This document shows positions 43,210 to 51,134 of a stretch of DNA of 64,000 bases, one piece after another. The stretch's first letter is position 1. Every line of letters begins with the position of its first letter. The stretch comes from Nocardia bovistercoris (lineage in GTDB: Bacteria > Actinomycetota > Actinomycetes > Mycobacteriales > Mycobacteriaceae): positions 1 to 64,000 of the forward strand of contig NZ_JADMLG010000015.1 in NCBI RefSeq assembly GCF_015674855.1. The letters are read 5' to 3'. The position numbers were made by a program, and so were the translations under genes. The notes beneath the pieces are model-generated. The model did not search any database. It was not told where the DNA came from and saw nothing but the letters and a program-made list of their open reading frames with translations.

Positions 43210-43626
43210 GTGGTGGCGGCCCCGATGTTCAAGCGGGAGAAGAGCGTCGCGCAACTGAGCCTGTTCGGCGCCGAGGATGTCCAGCCGTGCCACTGGCACC
43301 AGATCTGCGGGCAGTTCGTCCTGGCCGCGGGCCATCCCGCGTGCGCGGACTGCCGCCGCGAATTCGGGCCTCTGCTGCAACCCCTCGCCGCACCGACCAT
43401 CCCGGCCGACCCCGACCCCGACATCGAGACGCCCGCGGCCGTCGAGGCGGGGTCCGATCAGACGCTGGCGCGGCTACGGGCGTTGCTACCGGGCACCACC
43501 GCACCGCCTACGGAAACCCCCGCCGAACAACGGCGCAATCAACGGTGCTGGCTGTGCGAGGAACGACGCACCTGCACACAGATCGGCGGGCGGTGGGAGT
43601 GCCGCGAATGCCAACTCGTCGAATAA
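43210..43626 (+). CDS. Zinc-ribbon protein with an N-terminal QLSLF clamp-type motif
   Basis: A 138-aa protein; GTG 43210 or ATG 43225 may start it. The N-terminus reads KREKSVAQLSLFGAED, where QLSLF fits the consensus of bacterial sliding-clamp-binding peptides. Cys pairs follow (CHWHQIC, CADCRREF) and the C-terminus has CWLCEERRTC ... WECRECQ, a second zinc site. Part of the modification cassette. Clamp binding is my inference and would tie modification to replicating DNA. Confidence 0.65.
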   Translation: MVAAPMFKREKSVAQLSLFGAEDVQPCHWHQICGQFVLAAGHPACADCRREFGPLLQPLAAPTIPADPDPDIETPAAVEAGSDQTLARLRALLPGTTAPPTETPAEQRRNQRCWLCEERRTCTQIGGRWECRECQLVE

Positions 43627-43649
43627 CCCACTCGAAAGGAACATTTCCG

Positions 43650-44489
43650 ATGCCCCGGAACATGTCGGTCTCGCTCACCGAGAAACAGGTACGCGCCCGC
43701 ACCAAGACCGTCACACGCCGCGCGGGGTGGCGGTTCCTGGAGCCGGGGACGCGGTTGATGTTGTGCCGCAAGGTCATGGGCCGCCGCAAGGACGAACCGT
43801 TGGTGCGCATCGTCGAGGTGGAGGAACGGGTCGGGCGTCTGCGCGACTGCGCGATCGTCGCCGGTGACCGGTCGACGCCCACTACGGGGTTCCATCCGGT
43901 CGACCCTCATCCGCCGCGCCGTATCGACCGCTGGTACGCCACGCACCGGTTCCCGCTGGCCGCGATCGTGGGCTACCGCGTGCACGAGTCCGCCGAACTC
44001 GCCCACGAGGACGGTTGGCTCAGCGACCACCTACCCATCACCACCGTCATCGATACCGCCGCACTCGACCCCGCCCACGGCGTACCGCTCGTCGGGCCCG
44101 GTGTGGTCGAGGCCCGCGCCGGCGCCCGCTGGTGGGCGCGGCGCTTCGCCCGGGGCACCGAGGCGATGGCCGTGATCGGCGAACCGCGACCCACCCTCGA
44201 CCAGGTCACCCGATTCGAGCGGTCGCTGATCGCGGGGATACTGGCGCTGATCACCGAACCCCGCGCGGACTGGCCCGAGTACTCGACCCTGCGTCACGTG
44301 AGAGTCGGCGCCGACGAACCCGATCCGGTCCTGATCACCGCGCTCAACGCCGCGGGCATCGCCTCACCGGTCGGAGCGGTCTGGCTGCCCGGCCGAACCC
44401 GGATGCTGATCAACCCCGACCAGATCACCGTCCACCACATCGACGGCGCCACCGAGACGGTCGATACCCGCTCGGCCATCGACAGGTAG
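43650..44489 (+). CDS. ASCH-domain protein
   Basis: A 279-aa protein, ATG 43650 with ribosome-binding site aaagga. The N-terminal ASCH domain reads MPRNMSVSLTEKQVRARTKT, then RAGWRFLEPGTRLMLCRKVM, then PLVRIVEVEERVGRLRD. ASCH folds resemble PUA and bind RNA or modified bases; one member hydrolyses N4-acetylcytidine. The C-terminal ~130 residues (PLVGPGVVEARAGARWWARR, YSTLRHVRVGADEPDPVLI) are unassigned. Last gene of the cassette, followed by a hairpin terminator at 44532. Confidence 0.8.
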   Translation: MPRNMSVSLTEKQVRARTKTVTRRAGWRFLEPGTRLMLCRKVMGRRKDEPLVRIVEVEERVGRLRDCAIVAGDRSTPTTGFHPVDPHPPRRIDRWYATHRFPLAAIVGYRVHESAELAHEDGWLSDHLPITTVIDTAALDPAHGVPLVGPGVVEARAGARWWARRFARGTEAMAVIGEPRPTLDQVTRFERSLIAGILALITEPRADWPEYSTLRHVRVGADEPDPVLITALNAAGIASPVGAVWLPGRTRMLINPDQITVHHIDGATETVDTRSAIDR

Positions 44490-44531
44490 CCGCCTGTCCA
44501 CCCCGGACGCGGGCGGGATCTCCGGAGGCAA

Positions 44532-44553
44532 GCCCTCCCCGCTGAGGGAGGGC
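44532..44553 (+). terminator. Hairpin after the modification cassette
   Basis: 8-bp perfect stem gccctccc / gggagggc with a 6-nt loop, 43 bp after the ASCH stop codon. Confidence 0.65.
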
Positions 44554-44631
44554 GCGGTAGCCCTGTTCGAGGTGACCGGATCGGGTTCCGGCACATGCCG
44601 GGGGTTCGGGAACATCCGGGAGAAAAGTCAC

Positions 44632-44682
44632 GCCAAGGAGTTGTCGCAGATAGCCGCCCACCATCTGCGGTAACTCCTTGGC
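44632..44682. repeat. Imperfect long hairpin
   Basis: Outer arms gccaaggagtt / aactccttggc (11 bp, perfect) enclose inner arms cgcagat / atctgcg. The inner word matches the taccgcagat core of the operators at 49607, so it may be either a terminator or a related binding site. Confidence 0.5.
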
Positions 44683-44749
44683 GTCGGGCTCCGTTCACTA
44701 GTCGGACACCCCGAACAGCGCGAGGTCCAACGCGAGCGGGCCGAGGGAT

Positions 44750-44974
44750 TCAGCCGGACATGAGCACGATCACGAACACCACGACAATGACAACGATGAT
44801 GACGGTAGAGATGATCGCGATGATCGCGTCCTCAAGGTCGGCCTTCCTAGCTGCCTCCGGATCTATTCGGCGAAGGGCCTCTCGTTTCGCTATTCTTTCC
44901 GCTTCTTTGCGGGCGGCGCGCTTGCGCCTCTCCCGCTGCCACTGTTCTTGTTCCATTCTTTTAAATATCGACAT
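44750..44974 (-). CDS. Small basic membrane protein
   Basis: A 74-aa protein: MSIFKRMEQEQWQRERRKRA, a highly charged helix (AERIAKREALRRIDPEAARK), then a single very hydrophobic C-terminal helix (AIIAIISTVIIVVIVVVFVI). I chose ATG 44974 since the extension is not protein-like. Function unknown. Confidence 0.6.
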   Translation of the reverse strand: MSIFKRMEQEQWQRERRKRAARKEAERIAKREALRRIDPEAARKADLEDAIIAIISTVIIVVIVVVFVIVLMSG

Positions 44975-45490
44975 TTCAGTCTTCCCCTGCGCAGTCGATG
45001 ACACGAGTCCGGTTGTCACGGTGCCTCTCTCACCAGGATGGCAGTAGATGACGACCGACGTCCTCGACCGGCTGACCGCAGCCCGGGTGTCCGACCGGAC
45101 CCGTTGTCCACCTGCCCGTCCTGGAGGTTGAGGAACATCGGCGCGGAATGTTCCGATAGCGCGCGCCGTTCGGTCTCTCTGGCAGGCCACAGCCACGCCC
45201 GGATCGGGCACTACCGCACATAGTTTCGCGGGTCGACCGTGAAGCGGGAGTCGGTTGCGTCAGATCGGCAGTCAGGTTGCCGCACATAGTGCGCGGCTAT
45301 ATGCGGCAACCCGCTAAGCGTGACTTTTGTCGCCGATGTTCCCGGACCCCCGTATCCCGCTCGACGCGCCGTGGTTGAGGTGATGTTCTTTCGCTATCCG
45401 TGGTGAAGGTGTCGCTACGCTGCGGGCCGCACATGTCAGTTCGATTCGGTCGGGAACTGCCCGCCACGGCGGGCCGAAAGGTGAATCACG
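44975..45490. other. Intergenic region with element copy A and a hairpin
   Basis: Holds copy A of the four-copy element (45141-45164), two direct words ccgcacatagt (45213 and 45281), and a 14-bp near-perfect hairpin 45276-45289 / 45297-45310. No gene seen. Confidence 0.55.
45141..45164. repeat. Copy A of the four-copy element
   Basis: gcgcggaatgttccgatagc, reverse orientation relative to copies at 24774 and 29941. The reverse reading encodes ALSEHSAPMFLN. Confidence 0.55.
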
Positions 45491-46018
45491 GTGAAGAAAT
45501 TCCGGGCTTCGATGCCTGTGGCGGTGGTCGCGGTCGCGGTCGCGACGATCCTCGGCGGCGCGCCCGCGCACGCCGACGTTCTGTCCGATCAGACCTTGGC
45601 AGCGCACAACAGCGCGCGCGCCAAGTACGGCGCCGGGCCACTGCAATGGTCGGCCCAGCTGTACCCGAACACCCAGCAATACGCCCAAGCGTGTGTGTTC
45701 GCGCACTCCAATTCCGGCGGGCAGTACGGCGAGAACCTCTACGTCTCCACGAACCCGAACGCCACCATCGCCTCGGCGGTCGACGCCTGGATGGCCGAGG
45801 CCGCGCAGTACGACTACGACAACCCCGGATTCTCCGCGGCCACCGGCCATTTCACCCAGGTCGTGTGGAAGAACACCACCCAGGTCGCGGTCGCGATCGC
45901 CAGTTGCCCCGCCGGCACCATCTTCCCGTCGAATGCGTCCAAATTCATCGTGGCCCGCTACACCCCGCCCGGCAACTATCAAGGCCAGTTCCCGCAGAAC
46001 GTGGGACGGCCGGTGTGA
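45491..46018 (+). CDS. Secreted CAP-domain (SCP/PR-1-like) protein
   Basis: A 175-aa protein with a GTG start. Signal peptide: MKKFRASMPVAVVAVAVATI ending near AHA. The CAP domain follows: LAAHNSARAKYGAGPLQWSA, GQYGENLYVS, SAVDAWMAEAAQYDYDNPGF, TGHFTQVVWKNTTQVAVAIA, IVARYTPPGNYQG. His and Glu of the CAP cavity are present (HNSAR, GEN, GHFTQ). Two Cys (ACVFAHS and SCPAGT) may pair. Bacterial CAP proteins are extracellular; their role is poorly defined. Single gene, apparently not linked to transfer. Confidence 0.92.
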   Translation: MKKFRASMPVAVVAVAVATILGGAPAHADVLSDQTLAAHNSARAKYGAGPLQWSAQLYPNTQQYAQACVFAHSNSGGQYGENLYVSTNPNATIASAVDAWMAEAAQYDYDNPGFSAATGHFTQVVWKNTTQVAVAIASCPAGTIFPSNASKFIVARYTPPGNYQGQFPQNVGRPV

Positions 46019-46606
46019 GCCCGACCCCGTTCGGGCCTCGACACCGGTGACCGGTTCCAGCCGCCGCGCGAGATCCGCCCGAAATTCGGCCGATACCAGT
46101 CCCCGGGTACGTCCAGCGCACTCGTGGCTGGGGGTGGATTACCCCCTGGACCAGAGGGTGGTTTACCCCCTGGATTAGCGCGAGGGGGAAGACCAGGGGC
46201 TAGTCCTGGTGCTAGCCCAGGGGGTAATCCAGGGGCTAGGCCACCCCCGGAAACCCGCACTGACGTGCGGGTTGCTGTCCTGCCCCGTCCCTTTTCGTCG
46301 CAGGCTCCGAATTTTGAAGACCACCCCCACTCTGCGAGCACTCAATTGGGGGTGGTCTTCGAAACCAGGGACGGGGCAGGACAGCAAACAAGATCTCCAG
46401 GGGATCGGAACATGTTCGAGGAGAAGGAAAGTGCCAAGAGAAGGACACGCGAGTCGGTGGGTGGGTCGGGTAGGGTAGCGCGGCTCACCGTCGGTACGTG
46501 GGTGTCCGGCTCGCCGGGCGGCGTCGCGGCTATCGGCGTGCTCGCCCGACCTGCGCGATGTCCGGTTTTCGACGCGAAAATGAGGACCACACACGACGGT
46601 GGTGGC
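46019..46606. repeat. Inverted-repeat-rich non-coding region
   Basis: Three layers. First, 46128-46250 is a cluster of taccccctgg/ccaggggta words in both orientations. Second, a hairpin aacccgcac-tgac-gtgcgggtt lies at 46252-46273. Third, nested inverted repeats have 20-bp perfect outer arms (46273-46292 and 46367-46386) and 14-bp perfect inner arms (46316-46329 and 46347-46360). This could be a structured RNA, a single-strand replication origin or a small mobile element. No gene supported. Confidence 0.75.
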
Positions 46607-47083
46607 TCAGTCGCCGAGCACCAGCCGAGTCCGGATCCACACAGCCCGCTCCTGCTCCATCATCTCCTGCGCCGCCTCGGGGTCCATCCGGTCGGCGCGG
46701 CCGGTGATCACGACCAGGCCGCCGCCGTCGCGGTGACGCTGGGCGACCCGGTGTCGCCAGTCCGGGGCCGCTTCCAGTGCGCCGGTGTAGATCTCGCCGA
46801 GCCCGGCCGGACCGGTGATCCGCGCCGCGGTCATCGCGCGATCGAGAACGATCGACCAACCCGGCACCGGATCGGCGGCGAAGCCTAGATCCAGCATCGG
46901 CACCGCCCCGTGTCGGGTGACCGCCGCGGTCCAGGCGTCCGCGCTCACCAGCGCGCCGGATTCGGCGATCAGGGTCGCGCGCATTCGCGGTAGCAGGATC
47001 ACCACCGGCTCGCCCACGATGACAGCGGTGTAGGTGGTGGCCTGCTCGATCTCCGGAACGGGGTGAGACACGGTCACCGACAC
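46607..47083 (-). CDS. Unknown protein
   Basis: A 158-aa protein, GTG start, MSVTVSHPVPEIEQATTYTA, continuing VIVGEPVVILLPRMRATLIA and ending MMEQERAVWIRTRLVLGD. Ordered composition and good codon use; no family recognised. Confidence 0.55.
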   Translation of the reverse strand: MSVTVSHPVPEIEQATTYTAVIVGEPVVILLPRMRATLIAESGALVSADAWTAAVTRHGAVPMLDLGFAADPVPGWSIVLDRAMTAARITGPAGLGEIYTGALEAAPDWRHRVAQRHRDGGGLVVITGRADRMDPEAAQEMMEQERAVWIRTRLVLGD

Positions 47084-47194
47084 TACATTTCACTTCCCGT
47101 GTCGGTGGGGCCTGCGCGCCGAGCGGACCCTGCCCGCCTGAGCGGGAAACGCGGTCGCGGCGAAACCCCGATCCCCGCCGCGACCGCGCCGTGT

Positions 47195-47461
47195 TCAGTG
47201 GAGATAGTTGCTGCGGACCTTGCCGTCTTCGAGGCTGATCACCCGCGTCTCGGGATATTTCTCCTCATGGCCGAGCGCGACCAACAGATCCTGCAGGATC
47301 TCCTGCCCCGACCTGGGGCCGAGGACCGAAAGATCGAAGGCGCAGGGGTTCTGCCGCGCGGTCAGAAATGTCACCCTGTTTGGTGATTCGAGCTTGATAC
47401 GGATCACCGAGGCCGCGTTGAGATATCCCTGCCCGCCCCCGAGGTCTATGTAGGTCGCCAT
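47195..47461 (-). CDS. Small unknown protein
   Basis: An 88-aa protein, MATYIDLGGGQGYLNAASVI, predicted mainly beta (RIKLESPNRVTFLTARQNPC). No family recognised. It is in a run of small minus-strand genes. Confidence 0.55.
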   Translation of the reverse strand: MATYIDLGGGQGYLNAASVIRIKLESPNRVTFLTARQNPCAFDLSVLGPRSGQEILQDLLVALGHEEKYPETRVISLEDGKVRSNYLH

Positions 47462-47564
47462 CGCGCGATGCTACGTCGACCCGAACACGATCCCCGGCCC
47501 GTCCGGTTTCGCCGCGCCGAGATCGGATTCGCGATGGCCGAGACCGGCCGGCCGACGGTATCGA

Positions 47565-47912
47565 TCATCCCGTGGCGGGTCGTCGTCCCTCGGTCAGCGC
47601 GTCCCCGATCTCGATCGCCCGCGCACGGTACCGGTCTTTATCGAGGAACGCGACATCGAAACCCGGTGTGCGCTCACCGTCGAGGTGGCGTCGCGCCATC
47701 TCGAAATGCTGGGCGACATAGTTCGGATCCTGCATACGCCGATCGACTTCGTCGATGAGCGCGCGGATCGCGGCGGCGTGGTCGGCGCCGGTGACATGCC
47801 AGTCCTCCCCGGGATAGTAGGCGCGGACCGTGCCGTCGGCTTGATCGATGAACTCCGGTTTCTGGCTGACGTGCAGGACCGGGTCAGATCCGTCCCACGG
47901 GGCCTGGTGCAT
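47565..47912 (-). CDS. Small unknown protein
   Basis: A 115-aa protein, MHQAPWDGSDPVLHVSQKPE, with VTGADHAAAIRALIDEVDRR and FEMARRHLDGERTPGFDVAF. Its start overlaps the end of the secreted protein gene by 29 bp, so the two are co-transcribed. No family recognised. Confidence 0.6.
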   Translation of the reverse strand: MHQAPWDGSDPVLHVSQKPEFIDQADGTVRAYYPGEDWHVTGADHAAAIRALIDEVDRRMQDPNYVAQHFEMARRHLDGERTPGFDVAFLDKDRYRARAIEIGDALTEGRRPATG

Positions 47913-48108
47913 AGAAGGTCTCCCTCGAACCGTCGTCGTGAACCACGTAGCAGACGTACTGCATGCCAGGCTTAGCGCCCACGATCGGGCCGGTGTACAC
48001 GCAGTTCACCGTGGTCGCGGTAGCGGTCCCGTTGGCTACGGTCGCCGGGGCCGCCAGCACCGCCCCGGACACGACCGCAGCCAACAAGGTTCGGATGACT
48101 CCGCTCAT
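47884..48108 (-). CDS. Small secreted protein
   Basis: A 74-aa protein from ATG 48108 (SD gaggaac). Signal peptide MSGVIRTLLAAVVSGAVLAA, then a mature part with two Cys (VNCVYTGP, YVCYVVHDD) able to form one disulfide. Function unknown. Confidence 0.62.
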   Translation of the reverse strand: MSGVIRTLLAAVVSGAVLAAPATVANGTATATTVNCVYTGPIVGAKPGMQYVCYVVHDDGSRETFYAPGPVGRI

Positions 48109-48435
48109 CCTCGGGTTCCTCTCGTCGGCGGTTCGAGCAGACATCGGGTTTGACGCGGCCGAGCCGTGATCGGTTCCACGACCCCGCGAAGAGGCGGCGT
48201 GTCGTCGGCGGATACCGGTGGGGTGTGAGCGCTATCGTTGTCGATGTAATGCCGCTGGCCTCGGGCCGGGCGTCTCTCCGCGAACGCGAGGAGGCCCCGC
48301 CATGACGCGGTGTCGATACCCGCACGGCCAGCCAGCGAACTCCCGACCTTTTCATTACAAGAGACCGGTTCCGTGTCGGTTGAACTGTCGACCTTTCGCT
48401 TACAAGGTGGGCAGTTCAACCGAGGAGCTGGCGCG
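48109..48435. promoter_or_regulatory. Promoter region with direct and inverted repeats
   Basis: Two direct copies of a CGACCTTT...TTACAAG block (near 48343 and 48389), 46 bp apart, and a perfect 11-bp inverted repeat cggttgaactg / cagttcaaccg (48377-48387 and 48412-48422) immediately precede the ATG at 48436. Probably promoter plus operators for that gene. Confidence 0.5.
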
Positions 48436-48819
48436 ATGAGCGAGTTCGCTGCGCTGGTCGGCGAGTGGAAATTGTTGAGCGGTGCCGCCGCCTTGCTGTT
48501 GGTGTTGTGGCACCACGGCCCGCTGTCGATCGCGGATGCCTGCGTACGCTTCTCGGCCATCTGGGCGATCCGGACAGCGCTGAGGACCGACGACGAGCGG
48601 AAGCGTGAGGCGGCGTTGAACATCCTCGAACTGACCGGCTCTCGCCAACGCGGAGAAGAACCTTCGCTTCCAGCCGACGAACAGCGGGCTACCGAGTACG
48701 AGAGCGCGGATTATCACCTCACGACGACGCAGGTCGGTGAAGACTTTTCACAACCTGTGAACTGGCGTCGGATCTGCATGGATATCGACGACGATCGAGT
48801 AGGAGAAGGTCTTGCGTAA
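48436..48819 (+). CDS. Small membrane protein of a repeated plasmid family
   Basis: A 127-aa protein from ATG 48436 (SD gaggag). A hydrophobic helix (KLLSGAAALLLVLWHHGPL) is followed by a conserved block TDDERKREAALNILELTGSR and an acidic tail. The KREAA-xx-xL block recurs in the 78-aa protein at 50898. Function unknown. Confidence 0.6.
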   Translation: MSEFAALVGEWKLLSGAAALLLVLWHHGPLSIADACVRFSAIWAIRTALRTDDERKREAALNILELTGSRQRGEEPSLPADEQRATEYESADYHLTTTQVGEDFSQPVNWRRICMDIDDDRVGEGLA

Positions 48820-49125
48820 GAACGTCAACGCGGCCCTCGTGAAGGGACACAGGCTCACTGATCTTGTACATGGTTCTCGCGCAAGACCTTTGGGTACCTC
48901 AACGCGCTCTTGTCGCCTGCTACGTGAGTATTCGCCACCGAAGTGACACGTGCGCGGGTGCGGAATTTGCGGAGGCGTCGGGTACGGTTCAACTCACTCC
49001 GGTTCGGACCCATGTTCGGCCCTGTTCGATCGCGACGCCCTCCCCTTCGCCGGGGAGGGCCTCGAACTCGCCGCCAAGTCGGCGGCAGGCCGCTTCGGCG
49101 GCAGCGATCGAAAGGCATCCGCTAC
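48820..49125. other. Intergenic region with a hairpin
   Basis: A 9-bp perfect stem gccctcccc / ggggagggc at 49037-49060, upstream of the small membrane-protein gene. Otherwise nothing recognised. Confidence 0.5.
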
Positions 49126-49317
49126 ATGGATGATGACCCGGAGCCGTCCGCGCCTCGCGAGGACGGCGGTACCACGCCCTGGACTTCGGTCACGATCACG
49201 GCGCTGGAACTGGTGCAGCTTCTTCTTCCCTTGGCGGGAGAAGCGACCAGCCCGGTAGCCATGATGGCCACCGGGCTGGTGCTGTGGTTACTGCGCACGA
49301 TCGTAAACGGTTGGTAG
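49126..49317 (+). CDS. Small membrane protein
   Basis: A 63-aa protein, MDDDPEPSAPREDGGTTPWT, with a hydrophobic C-terminal half (ALELVQLLLPLAGEATSPVA, MMATGLVLWLLRTIVNG). The 3' end contains an 11-bp inverted repeat (accagcccggt / accgggctggt) within coding DNA. Function unknown. Confidence 0.52.
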   Translation: MDDDPEPSAPREDGGTTPWTSVTITALELVQLLLPLAGEATSPVAMMATGLVLWLLRTIVNGW

Positions 49318-49606
49318 CCCAAGTCGATCGGTAGCAGTTCCAGGTATGGGCCGGACGGGAGAACTCTCGTCCGGCCCTATCCGTATGCAGACCGCAACAC
49401 ATACTCGGTATGCAATGCGCGTGCTCGGACGGTACCACCTGCTTGTTCCCTCCAGGAACAAAGCCATCACCGATCGGCATCAGACCGATAAGTCTCCTCC
49501 GTGAATCTGACCAGCTCAGACCCGTTAAACCTGAGGTGCGCGTGACATTTGTGTCTGTCATTTAATTGGGCGACACCCCGCCCGTTCGCGCGAAGTTCGC
49601 CCGAAC

Positions 49607-49637
49607 TACCGCAGATAATGGCATATTATCTGCGGTA
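49607..49637. promoter_or_regulatory. Operator pair: 13-bp perfect inverted repeat with 5-nt spacer
   Basis: taccgcagataat - ggcat - attatctgcggta. A third identical half-site lies at 49702. The same architecture with a related sequence occurs at 63852-63884. Confidence 0.8.
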
Positions 49638-49701
49638 GAATGCAAGTCTGGGTATGCGCGACCTCGCGCGACGACCCCACCGCACCGAGGCGACTCCGCG
49701 A

Positions 49702-49714
49702 ATTATCTGCGGTA
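49702..49714. promoter_or_regulatory. Third half-site of the operator
   Basis: attatctgcggta, an exact copy of the right arm of the upstream pair, 77 bp downstream and 30 bp before ATG 49744. Confidence 0.75.
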
Positions 49715-49743
49715 GATGCGAGTAGAGGATGGGAGATCCATTG

Positions 49744-49929
49744 ATGTCGAGGGGTATAGGAACGGTCAACGTCGACAGGTTGATCGAGATCGAGGACCTG
49801 TTGTACGACAACGCGCTCACCCACACCGATCTGATCGACCGACTCGGCCACGCCGGGCTGACGGAGGTGGCGCGCGTCATCGAAGGACTGCGCGGCGACC
49901 CTCTCGATGATCCGAGCTGGGATGAATGA
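49744..49929 (+). CDS. Small protein co-translated with the tyrosine recombinase
   Basis: A 61-aa acidic protein (MSRGIGTVNVDRLIEIEDLL, then LTHTDLIDRLGHAGLTEVAR). ATG 49744 has gggag upstream; an alternative ATG is at 49729. It overlaps the recombinase start by 8 bp. The size and position recall excisionase or regulator genes that precede integrases, but the fold is not clear. Confidence 0.6.
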   Translation: MSRGIGTVNVDRLIEIEDLLYDNALTHTDLIDRLGHAGLTEVARVIEGLRGDPLDDPSWDE

Positions 49930-50848
49930 GCCGAGTCCGGTCCGCTCCCTACGGGCCGGGGTCCACCTCGACGACGCGGTCACCGCCTACCTGCGAACGG
50001 TCACCGCGGCCAACACCGCCCGCAGCTACCGCACCGCTCTGGCCGCACTCGTCGCCGAGTTCGGCGCCGACACCGACCCCGCGCTGCTGGACCCGGACCG
50101 GGTCGCGACCTGGTTCCGCACCCGATGGGACGCCGCGTCGGCGCAGACATTCAACGTGCGCCTGGCCGCCCTACGCGCCGCGGGCACCTACTGGCGCGAA
50201 CAGGGCTGGCTCGTCGGCGATCCCCTCGTGCGGCTGCGGCCACGCTCGATCCCCGCCGACCGCAGCCGCGCGTTGACCCGCGCCGAGATCGCCGAGATCC
50301 TCGGCAGTAGCGCGGAACTGCGTGAACGGGTGCTGTGGCACATGCTCTACGAGACCGCCGCGCGCGCCGAGGAACTCCTCGGCCTCGACATCGACGATCT
50401 CGACACCGCGAACCGGTGCGCGAGGGTGCAGCGCAAGGGCGGCGCCTTCGATGTCGTCGCCTGGCAGACCGGCACCGCGCGGCTGCTGCCCCGACTGCTC
50501 ACCGGACGCCGCACCGGGCCGGTGTTCCTCACCGAACGCCACGCCAAACCCCATGTCGCCACAGCCGATATCGACCCCGGCAGTCACCGGGCGCGGTTGT
50601 CGTACCGACGCGCGGCCGAACTGTTCGACCACCACACCGCGGGGATGTCGGGCGGGCCGTACGCGCTGCACCAGCTGCGCCACTCCCGCCTCACCCACGC
50701 CGCCGAGGACGGCGCGTCCACCCCGATGCTGATGACCCTGTCCGGGCACACCTCGGTACGGTCGCTGACGAAATACGCGCGCCCGTCGAAGGAGGCGCTG
50801 CTGGCCTGGCAGGCCGGGACCGACCCGGCCGCGCGACGACGGCGTTGA
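49922..50848 (+). CDS. Tyrosine recombinase (XerC/D-like)
   Basis: A 308-aa protein. A SAM-like core-binding domain is at 18-105 (AVTAYLRTVTAANTARSYRT). The catalytic domain has Arg in LYETAARAEELLGL, Lys in VQRKGGAFDVVAW, HxxR in LHQLRHSRLTH, His in TLSGHTSVRSLTKYA and the Tyr nucleophile in TKYARPS. All catalytic residues are present. It could resolve multimers or integrate a cassette. ATG 49922 overlaps the small upstream gene. No att site was identified. Confidence 0.9.
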   Translation: MNEPSPVRSLRAGVHLDDAVTAYLRTVTAANTARSYRTALAALVAEFGADTDPALLDPDRVATWFRTRWDAASAQTFNVRLAALRAAGTYWREQGWLVGDPLVRLRPRSIPADRSRALTRAEIAEILGSSAELRERVLWHMLYETAARAEELLGLDIDDLDTANRCARVQRKGGAFDVVAWQTGTARLLPRLLTGRRTGPVFLTERHAKPHVATADIDPGSHRARLSYRRAAELFDHHTAGMSGGPYALHQLRHSRLTHAAEDGASTPMLMTLSGHTSVRSLTKYARPSKEALLAWQAGTDPAARRRR

Positions 50849-50897
50849 TCGCCGAAGCGAAAGATCCTGTCGCAACGCGGAAGTGGTTCTCGACCGC

Positions 50898-51134
50898 TCA
50901 CCTCCTGCGGCGCGGCCTGCGTCGATTCCCGTCATAATGCGGAGCGGGTGGGGTGACCGGTGGAGTCTGCGCGGACGGGATGCTCGGGCGGCGCCAGAGC
51001 ATCGCCAGCACCCGTTGGGCGGCTTCGCGCTTGTTCGGATCGCGGGCGAACACCGCCGCCCAAACCAGCACGCACGGCAACACCACACCAGCCACCACAG
51101 CGACATCCGCGAGAGTGAAAGTCACGCTGACCAC
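50898..51134 (-). CDS. Small membrane protein, relative of the 48.4-kb gene
   Basis: A 78-aa protein from GTG 51134 (SD aaggga). One membrane helix (LADVAVVAGVVLPCVLVWAA), then RDPNKREAAQRVLAMLWRRP and a Pro/Arg-rich tail. It shares the KREAA-xx-xL motif with the protein at 48436. Function unknown. Confidence 0.55.
   Translation of the reverse strand: MVSVTFTLADVAVVAGVVLPCVLVWAAVFARDPNKREAAQRVLAMLWRRPSIPSAQTPPVTPPAPHYDGNRRRPRRRR

Larger units (their letters stand above)
49318..49743. promoter_or_regulatory. Control region of the recombinase operon
   Basis: No gene in about 425 bp. It carries the three-site operator (next entries) immediately upstream of the small gene and the tyrosine recombinase. 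Confidence 0.6.

Noticed and set aside
45314..45982. 222-codon minus-strand frame
   Set aside because: Antisense of the CAP protein, which has a signal peptide and full domain.
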